From Sistotremastrum niveocremeum HHB9708 (Eukaryota; Basidiomycota; Agaricomycetes; Sistotremastrales; Sistotremastraceae), in assembly GCA_001630475.1 (NCBI GenBank), contig KV419414.1, forward strand, positions 92,058 to 156,057: a stretch of 64,000 nt of DNA, given 5' to 3'. Below the pieces are notes generated by a model. That model had not been told where the DNA came from. It ran no database searches and was given only the letters and a program-made list of their open reading frames with translations. The first letter of the stretch is position 1, and each line of letters starts with the position of its first letter. The translations under genes and the position numbers were made by a program. Below are positions 56,601 through 64,000 of the stretch, piece by piece.

Positions 56601-58770
56601 TTGATAGGTCTTTTACGCCATCACTCCCGGAGTGACCTATCAGGCGGTGTAAAAAAGCGTCTCGACGTTACGGGGAGCTTCATGTGAAGAGGAGGCCATA
56701 GCGAGCGGTTCGGATTCGTCGACAGGGGGATTATTGCGGTGATCACGTACGCGTGGGGTTGGAGAAAAGTCGATCCTGAACATCCCCCCCCTCTGCTTTT
56801 CCAAGACACCACCACCTATAATCTCCCCCTCCGACTTCAAATTCAACCCCCCTTTGAAGAATTCCGCAAAAATGTCGTAGTGATTAAACTGGACTTCAGA
56901 CAAAAGATTCTGGCGAGCATCGGGGATATGGAGAACGTTGGTGAGGCAGATGCCAGTAGAGCGTCCCTTGTGGTGAAGGTGCCCGAGGATAGACCCCTTT
57001 CCGATAGCCTCAACGACCAGACCATCGCCAAAGGCAGACACAGCGATGGGAGAGATAGGCTCGTAAGAGTCGAACAGGGACCGGTCGTGGACGACGTGTC
57101 GGTTAGCGCCGCTGTCGTGATAGAAGCCGGTCTCTTTAGGTAATTGGGCGCTGAATATGGGGATGGAGACTTGCGGTGCTTCGTCGTCTGCGGGGGCATG
57201 TACAGTACAGATTTTGTACTTTCCTAGGTTCGCTATAGAGATAGACGCAGAATCCTGCTGTTCGTTACGATCTGCCACTGCCGTTGTGGACCGAACAACT
57301 GGCCCGGCACGGGGAAGGTCCCTTCGACCTCTATATCCGGAAGGGAACTGGCCCTCAGCACCCCCACCAGGACCCCAGCATTTCTGCACAGTATGACCGA
57401 CTTTGGAGCAATTAGAGCACGTCGGGAGTCGTGGCCGGTTTGTCGGGCGAGAGGAGTTCGAAAAAGAAGCGCTTTCGAGTTTCCTTTTTCGGTCCGCGGT
57501 GACTCTGGTGCTGAAAACAGAGGACAACGCTTCGGGGCGGCGACGAGAGAGGCGGGACCATTCGGTGCGGATGTCGGCCATAACTGACTCAGAGTTGAGT
57601 AGTTTTCCTTTGTGCGTCTGTTCGAAGGTCTGGCAAAATCCGTTCCAGGAGTCTGGCAACAATTCGAGGAGAGTGTCGGCGAACATGGAGTCAGGCATGT
57701 TCGTTCCACCGTGGGCTTTGTAGCGGGAGTACATCTTCCTCATGTCGGTAAGCCATTCATCGACATCCATATCCTCTCTGCACTCATAGCCACTCATTTC
57801 TCGCATGACTCGGCCACTTTCTCGGGTATTGGCGGTGGAGAAGTAGTTGTAAAGCCGGTTCCAGGCGACGGCAGTGTTGGCGCAGCCTTCGATCATGGTG
57901 ATACTGTCTGCGTCGAGACCTTGGGTAAGGAATTGCCATGCCTTCCGGTCCTTTTTGACCCATCCGGCGTTGTCGGTCAACTAGAGTTCCAAGGTCCAGT
58001 CACGACTGGACTTTTGACCTCTGGAGGGTGCGACTGGCAACTGCCGGTCCAGTTGCCGTCCAAAATTTGGTGTGACTGGCAACTGCGACTGCGGTTGCGG
58101 TCCGGCGACCGGTCATGGCTGCGACCAGTTGCGCAACCAGTCATGGTCAGTTTTTCCAGTCACAACTGGTCTTTTATTAATATTTTAATCATTATTATAT
58201 TATATATGCTGTATATACACCTCATATGATGTGGTATATGCATATAGAGACCAATATATACCAGATATGTCACCATAAACACCTATTTGAAACCCAAAAT
58301 ACCCTCTGGGTACCCTGGTTGGGGACCCTTAAGGGTCCTCGGTTGCGACCACGGTCACGACCAGTCATGACTGCAGTTGCCGGTTGCCTGATTTTCCAAG
58401 AACCTAGGCAACCGGCAACTGCGGTCCGGTCACAGTCCGGTTGCGACTGCCGGTTGCCACCGGTCACGGCAACTGGACCTTGGAACACTACGGTCAACGC
58501 CTTCTGGTACGCCTCTTCATTTCCGACAGTCTTTGCTTCCCTTATGACGCCCTCTATCATCACAGGAATTGTTTTAGAGCGTACTAAGGCCGGTATGTTT
58601 GCCTTTTCCGTCCCAATAACGACTTCCCACAGTCCAGCGTCTTGGAACACCGCTTGGAGTTTGATTTTCCACGTATGGAAGTTGGACGGCTCGTGGCCTT
58701 TAGCGCGGATCAGAGTGGGAATCTTGGTCCCTGACGACGGAGATGTCCTTGTTTCGGTGTCTGATGACAT
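53699..58770 (-). CDS. Copia Gag-Pol polyprotein, interrupted (MITE, frameshift, two introns)
   Basis: Gag starts at 58770, is cut by the MITE after 58491 and resumes in frame at 57973. It includes a CCHC knuckle (CSNCSKVGHTVQKC). The protease motif is HDSGANRHV. Near 56651-56656 a run of six T breaks the frame; one more T would join protease to the integrase frame. Integrase has its HRLIGH zinc part, then D (HSDVGGP), D (RSDNGGEY) and E (QQNGVCERYNR). Reverse transcriptase carries 'KSKWVFRVKRNEHGHIARFK', the catalytic SVDD (usual form YVDD), and RNase H has CDNQGTVA. Two GT..AG introns, 55582-55642 and 55449-55521, both phase 2, with a 60-nt exon between, link integrase to reverse transcriptase without a stop. 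Unspliced RNA stops just inside the first intron. Confidence 0.88.
55449..55521 (-). other. Putative spliceosomal intron 2 of copia pol, 73 nt
   Basis: Donor GTACGT, acceptor TTTTAG on the minus strand, phase 2. Removing it restores the frame between 'TISSEN' and 'SAALRRSGRDRQLP', the usual start of the RT region. Confidence 0.65.
55582..55642 (-). other. Putative spliceosomal intron 1 of copia pol, 61 nt
   Basis: Donor GTGAGC, branch-like GCTAAT, acceptor CTTCTCAG on the minus strand, phase 2. If retained it introduces a stop straight after the donor. Confidence 0.65.
57982..58490. mobile_element. hAT-type MITE C inside copia gag, 509 bp, 8-bp TSD
   Basis: The ends are TAGAGTTCCAAGGTCCAGTC and, inverted, TAGTGTTCCAAGGTCCAGT. 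The perfect duplication CGGTCAAC flanks it at 57974-57981 and 58491-58498. The subterminal parts repeat CAACTGCCGGT, GGTTGCGACC and CAGTCATGACTG. It is the same family as MITE A. It interrupts gag in the conserved 'AYQKALTDNAGW' region. Because the LTRs of the host element look identical, this hop is very recent. Confidence 0.94.
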
Positions 58771-58898
58771 GTTGATAGTGCGGTGGTCGATTGTAGTGTA
58801 CGATAGAGTAGGATGTGAATATAGGGGTTTTTTGAGAAGACGTCGAAAATTTTTGAGAGTGAATTCGATATTCTAAGCGACTGGATTTTACAGCAGGA

Positions 58899-58915
58899 GC
58901 GCAGGGCTCATAACC
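58899..58915 (-). other. Primer-binding site, half-tRNA-initiator-Met type
   Basis: Next to the 5' LTR the minus strand reads GGTTATGAGCCCTGCGC. Its complement GGGCTCATAACC is the anticodon stem-loop of initiator tRNA-Met. Drosophila copia is known to prime from an internal 5' half of tRNA-iMet with a GGTTATGGGCCC-type site, so the same mechanism is likely here. Confidence 0.7.
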
Positions 58916-59183
58916 TGTTAAACTGGATATCCGGTCAATGGGTAGAGTAGAACCTCTGTAATTAATGTACTAACCTGGATATCCGGTCAATGGGTAGAGT
59001 AGAACCTCTACCCATTCCGGACATCCGGTGTGCGACTATATACATGTCGGATGGTCCCAAATGCAGTAATAGCTGTACAGCTACGCCACTGATCGAGTTC
59101 GATCACTCTCGATCGCCAGACTCTTCCCTCTCCGTTAACTCCGTTAACTCCGATAGCCATCGTACTGGCTCATCCGTCCAACA
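58916..59183 (-). repeat. 5' LTR of the copia element, 268 bp
   Basis: Complete LTR, TG..CA on the plus strand. It carries the 52-bp-period direct repeat near its outer end and a CTCCGTTAA tandem just before ATCCGTCCAACA. It matches the readable parts of the other LTR without visible differences. Confidence 0.94.
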
Positions 59184-59255
59184 GCCGGTACGACTAGACA
59201 ACTGGCGAGAACGAACTCTGCCAAAGAAATCTACAGACAGATCCGCGGTCTCTAG

Positions 59256-60170
59256 CCTATAGTCTAGGTCAGCTTTGATTTTGGCGCTCGCGCGAAGTTA
59301 GATCTGACATTCGAAATTTATAGAGGTGCAAACAAGGGAAGGAGGGGGTAGGACATCTAAGATAGGCGCCATCTTCTTGTTGTATTTTCTCCCGGTAGAC
59401 TCGTAGTAATAAATGCAAGATCTATTCAGCAATTCTGAAGCGGTTGGACCTGAGGAACTTGTAAAGGTTTCTGACCTGGATTCCACAAACACGAGATGGA
59501 CTGGTTGCAGTGAGAATTCCGACATCCGACAGAAGCTAGCGCGGCTTCCATCCATTCATAGCTGCTTTGACATTCTCGAATTTCTTCTGCAGGCCTACAA
59601 TATCAATGGTATCAGCCTCTCACCAAGATGTTTCTCATGCCAGCTATTTGCAGTTTCTATCTCCGTCGATTTTCCAATATTCTGGGGCTCACCGCAGTTC
59701 TTTCTCGGGTTGACTCAGTTTATTGTCAATTTCGATTCTTACATGCATTAAACAGGAAATTTACTATATCATTATTATTACTAGACGAGTAGACTTTGTA
59801 ATCACCTCCTAAAGCAGAGTATATGAGTAAGATAATTGCTTCCGCTCGCACGGATATACCGGCTTTAGAAAAGACGCTCGTCTTCGCCGTTTGACGTCAA
59901 AGCAACCCTCGTGCGTCACGGTCACGACGTCGACGCTCGTGCCTTCAGATTGACCTAAAAACGAGAGGACAGCGTCTCTCCTATTCCCTCTGTTCTTGAA
60001 CTTGCTCTCCGATGCCAGCAAGACCCTAAAAGCGAGTCCGACTTATATTCAACTCGATGATGAAGCATTTCTGATACGGATCTTAGGTACATCTTCAAGA
60101 TCCGGCTTCAACTTCAGCTTATAACGAGTCACCTGAATTGATTGCATTGGAATAATAAAGCAAGATCAAA
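59256..60170. other. Intergenic, no supportable gene
   Basis: It lies between the end of dsRBD copy 4 and NTE1. Short frames only; the final 150-200 bp should hold the NTE1 promoter and leader. No transposon ends seen. Confidence 0.45.
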
Positions 60171-63100
60171 ATGGAGTCCATTGCTCAACCTCAGATTACG
60201 CCGAGTGCTGAGTCGCATCCTGTCGTTTCGCTCATTTCCGCTTGTTTCTGGGCTTTCCGTGAGTCCTTCAAAGTCACGGAATGCATGGGCCTCTGAACGT
60301 TAACGGATGTGATAGTCTGGTTGTTGAACTGTGCTAGATGGACGGTGGCATTCATAACCATCACCTTACCCTACTGGCTCTACTCCATCCTCTCGTACTC
60401 CCTGACTCTAACCGTAAGCCACTTCATCATCCAATCGTTTCACGTCTAATCAAACTGATGGATATTTAGCTCAATTTCTACAGCCTGCTATTCATATTCA
60501 TAGCCTCCGCCATCGCACTCTCGTTCTTTATCCGATTCAAGTACTTGAATCGGTACGAAGGACTGAAAGAACCTCCTCTCGCCAAGCCCGATGCGAAAGA
60601 ATTACATCCAGATGTCAACTCCTCAGAGCTTCCGCCTTCGTTCCATCACTACCTTGATGACTTCCTTCAAGCTATCCGTGTTTTTGGATTTCTCGAGAAA
60701 CCTGTACGTCACCTTCCCATCATGCTATCGTGAAAGAAGTACTTATGCAAGCCGCGTGCAGGTCTTTCATGAACTGGCGAGACATCTCCAAACGCGCCGT
60801 CTGATAGCAGGCGATTCGCTTTCCCTCGACTCCGATAAATCCTTCTACTGCGTCATCGACGGAACAGTCCAAGTCTTCGCTCGGTCTTCGTCCTCATCCT
60901 ATTCATCGCACGGAAATGGGTCCTGGGACGACGAATCCATGAATGGATACGAGCTGCTCAATGAAGTCGGGGCCGGAGGGACGCTTTCGAGTCTCTTTAC
61001 CATATTGAGCCTCTTCACGGAGGATGTTAAGATGAGCTGGGACGAGGATCTGAAGAAACCCGGTTCTGAGGAGTCAGGTGAAAGAATCGTGAGGACAAGA
61101 CTGAAACGGGCGGATTCAGATGTCTCGAGTCTTAGTCTCGGACATGGTCAGGATGAGGAGCACGAAGATGAAGATGAGGAAGACGAGGAAGAACGCGAAC
61201 ACCTAGAGATGGATGGAGGGGATGGTGATACACTCAGCCCGTCACGGAGAGCGTCGATGTCATCGACAAATTCTACGATTCACGGGGATCAAAGCCAGGG
61301 ACGGGCTCGACATCGGACGGGCATCCGTACCACTGGCCACTCGCGAACATCTTCTTCGACGCGTCAGCCTCCCATTTCATCCGACCGCTCTCGATCCCGA
61401 CCACCACGCCCTTCTCACACTAGAACCGCCTCCCATAGTCAGGGGCAAGGCCACGGGAAAGCGCGGAAAGAAAGGGTACTCAGAGGGACTGTAGCTCGTG
61501 CTACTGAAGATACGACGCTAGCCGTTATACCCGCTGAAGCATTCCGCCGATTAACGAAGAAATTCCCGAAATCCAGCGCTCATATTGTCCAAGGTAACGC
61601 CTCCCTCCTTCATGCCTGCATTACTTTATCTGACCAAAGGCGATAGTCATTCTCACGCGGTTCTCTCGCGTAACGTTCAACGCCGCTCATCGATATCTTG
61701 GTCTAACGTCCGAGCTCCTCCGAACGGAGAAGGCCATAAATGATCTAGCATGCCACCCTCTTCCGGGTATGTTCTACGAAGGAGTCGGATTGGAGAGATT
61801 GAGAGGTGCATTCGAGGGACTTCGAGATGACGTAGATGGAGATGGCGAAGGTACTGAAGTCGGGATTGGCGAAGAAGACTACTTCGGACAAGTTACAAAC
61901 TCGCCATCAACGACTACCTTCCCTCTCCCGAGGTCAGCGATGGGGAAGCCACACATATCTACGCATACGCCGAGTCCTATTCCTCAGACTCCCGGGATAG
62001 CGCTCAATCATTCCTCTCGCAATCTCGTCCAAGCTGGCGATCTACACACTTCTTCCGCCTCAGGCGGAACCGAATCATTCAGACCTATCCCTCGCTCGAA
62101 CTCGGCATATATACAAACGCCCTACTTACGCTCCTCATCACTTTCCCGCAATCGTCGCTCTATAATGACTCCTCTGAAGAACGCTACTTATACGCGTCTT
62201 CCAACAGCAGATCAGGAAGCTATCGCGGAAGATGAGGAATTTGAGCTACGAGATGAAGTAATGGCGTGTATCGCTAAGAGTATTGGATTACTCCAACCTC
62301 CCTTCTCGTCGGGCGGAAGTGGAGGACGGAGCGCGGAGACTTCGCCTGCTTTACCTTCGTGGAATACTAGTTCACCTGGATTGACAGGTCGAAGGGTACC
62401 TGCAGGAGGTGTATTCAACTCGCCTTTCACATCTTTATCGATGCTCGATGCAGGTGTTGGTGTACCAGGGCTTAGTAGCACGCATAGCATGAGTGGGATG
62501 GGGGATGATGTATCTTCTGTAACCGGGAGTTCGACGCTTGCACCTGGGGGATCGTCGAATGGGACCCTGGGAGCGAACATGAGCGGTCTTGATAACGAGA
62601 TTGAGATTCTTTTCTTTGGCGCGGGCACTACACTCGTTAAAGCTGGGGAACGGAACGCCGGTATGCGCTCACAGGCTTTCCAATTGATGAACTGCGTACT
62701 GATTTGACTTTCGTCCGTTGACAGGTCTATTCTACGTCATCGACGGATTCTTGGACCTCTCAATGCCGAGTGACGAACCCGCGTCCAACAGCAAGGAGAA
62801 CCCAAATTCGAACCGAGACGCTAATCCGAAGACGAAGTCGTCATCAAACTTAGGCCTCAATCTCAATACGAATTTAGCGCCCAACTCCAAGCCGAAGCCG
62901 AATCAGAAGTCAAGCTCCAAGACTGCGAAAGGGCCAACAGGGAACGAACGACCTGGAGTGAAGGCGAGGCGGGATTCGTCAATCAGGAGTACCTCGCATT
63001 CGCAGTCTCAACGTAGTGCAGACGGGTACTCCAAGTCTGCACCAGCAGAAGCAAAGGGATCCGTTCATCTCTTTACCGTTAAACGCGGCGGAATCGCAGG

Positions 63101-64000
63101 ATATCTCTGTACGTCACCCTGCTCTTACTGACGATGAAAGCAGATGCTGATTGCGATACATAGCTGCGTTATCCGGTATAGCTTCGTATGTGGATATCAA
63201 AGCGAAAACGGATACCTATGTGGGCTTTTTGCCTTCGCATGCTATGGACAAGCTTTTAGAGAAAAATCCTATCGTATTGCTGACGCTTGCAAAGAGGCTT
63301 ATCTCACTCCTTTCTCCACTGGGTAAGTTCCACCCTTCATCCTCCTCCTTCTGCGCTGTCCCTTGGTTACACACCGCCTTATTCGTCGAAAACTGACTTG
63401 CCGAATTGACAGTCCTGCACATCGACTCCGCGCTGGATTGGGTTCACGTATCCGCCGGTCAAGTCCTCTGGCGACCGGGCGACATCTCCGACTCTCTTTA
63501 CATCGTTATCAACGGTCGTTTACGTGCTCTATCAGACGACGAAGATGGAAATCGACTTTCAATTGCCGGCGAATACGGACAGGGTGACACAGTAGGCGAA
63601 TTAGATGCGATCAGTCAGGTTCGGAGAGGGACGACGATGCATGCTATAAGGGATACGGAGCTCGCGAGAGTTCCGTTGACGTTGTTTAATGCTATATCGA
63701 AGGGATCGCAAGCTACTTTACAGTGCGTGAATCCTTATTTCGGCGATATTTCGACATAGGAGATTGACGCGATTGTTGTTCTAGGCTCCTTAAACGCGTA
63801 GCGATGCGCGTTCGGACTGAAGTCAAGATCCCAGCACCTTCCGCCGGCCCCGATCTCGGCCGCAACAACTTCAATCTCAAAACCGTGACTATCCTCCCCG
63901 TATCGACCCATGTCCCAATATCAGCCTTCGCGAAGAAGCTGCATCTCGCACTCGAGAATATGGGCGCGGCCACTTCGTATCTATCCCAAGCGTCCGTGAT
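60171..64000 (+). CDS. NTE1: Lysophospholipase NTE1 (phosphatidylcholine deacylase), 5' part, runs off the window
   Basis: Exons: 60171-60258, 60316-60413, 60470-60703, 60762-61593, 61647-62660, 62725-63108, 63164-63322, 63413-63722 and 63785 to beyond the end; all junctions keep frame (about 1110 residues seen). Two hydrophobic segments near the N-terminus ('AFITITLPYWLYSILSYSLT' and 'FYSLLFIFIASAIALSFFI') anchor the enzyme in the ER. Three cyclic-nucleotide-binding-like domains follow: 'SFYCVIDGTVQVFA', 'AGLFYVIDGFLDLSM', and 'GDISDSLYIVINGRLRAL' with 'GDTVGELDAIS'. Long disordered inserts (acidic run, Ser/Arg, Asn/Lys) separate them. The patatin catalytic domain with GxSxG lies outside. 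NTE1 fully deacylates phosphatidylcholine to glycerophosphocholine and controls membrane lipid turnover. Confidence 0.93.

Larger units (their letters stand above)
53379..59183 (-). mobile_element. Ty1/copia LTR retrotransposon, about 5.8 kb, 5-bp TSD GCCGG
   Basis: Bounded by TG..CA long terminal repeats at 53379-53683 and 58916-59183, and by the duplication GCCGG at 53374-53378 and 59184-59188. The order on the minus strand is gag, zinc knuckle, protease, integrase, reverse transcriptase and RNase H, which defines copia. A primer-binding site and a polypurine tract sit next to the LTRs. The readable parts of the two LTRs look identical, pointing to a young insertion. It carries a 509-bp hAT MITE in gag and a one-base frameshift near 56651-56656. 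It lies in exon 2 of dsRBD copy 4, in antisense orientation. Confidence 0.97.
53113..59255 (+). pseudogene. Small dsRBD protein, copy 4, split by a copia insertion
   Basis: Exon 1 is 53113-53290; exon 2 starts at 53342 and is cut at 53378 by the copia element, resuming at 59189 and ending at 59255. Without the element and one 5-bp repeat the exons join without a stop into 93 codons. Exon 1 has 'YLNQLNELAQQNHITLAWTD' and GPNH; the exon 2 halves give 'SLQKYLGAG' and 'RQLARTNSAKEIYRQI', the C-terminal helix. The gene therefore appears intact up to a recent insertion. Transcription could still read into the LTR and give a truncated product lacking the last helix. Confidence 0.85.

Overview
The window comes from a filamentous fungus, almost certainly an Agaricomycete basidiomycete. 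Genes are dense with introns, mostly 48-100 nt with GT..AG ends. Several proteins belong to lineages expanded in mushroom-forming fungi: F-box/LRR proteins, a Git3/cAMP-receptor-like GPCR and a fungal basic-secretory-protein peptidase. No rRNA, tRNA or CRISPR was found. All gene models below were built by hand from splice signals and reading-frame continuity.

Layout. 1-20 kb is ordinary gene space: a 61-aa six-cysteine secreted protein, a BSP-family metallopeptidase, an 878-aa protein with a nucleotidyltransferase-like signature and a 1.44-kb pyrimidine-rich intron, a seven-TM receptor with a 7-nt exon, a small PD-(D/E)XK-like protein, a C2H2 protein, and an anchored GH3 beta-glucosidase. 22-31 kb is a transposon-ridden F-box cluster: one full-length gene (minus strand) and two decaying relatives. 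Three hAT-type elements with perfect 8-bp target duplications and one 129-bp MITE lie there; the MITE and the largest hAT-type element interrupt one F-box copy. 31.7-41.3 kb holds the mitoribosomal protein mS45/Bot1, four loci that share an undescribed 'RAPSR..QLF' C-terminal motif, and a second zinc-finger protein.

43.9-59.3 kb carries four copies of a very small single-dsRBD protein. Between them sits a head-to-head pair of RNA-processing genes, C1D/LRP1 (exosome cofactor) and SF3B5 (U2 snRNP), which share a 128-bp promoter. The fourth dsRBD gene is split by a 5.8-kb Ty1/copia element with a 5-bp target duplication. The copia element carries two apparent spliceosomal introns between integrase and reverse transcriptase, a half-tRNA-Met type primer site, and its own hAT MITE insertion. 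The order of events can be read: dsRBD gene, then copia, then MITE. The window ends inside NTE1, the phospholipid-deacylating lysophospholipase (cyclic-nucleotide-binding part present, patatin domain outside).

Best candidates for something new are the dsRBD micro-protein family, the RAPSR-motif family, the intron-bearing copia element and the hAT-like families with palindrome-rich subterminal regions. Functions of the first two are unknown.
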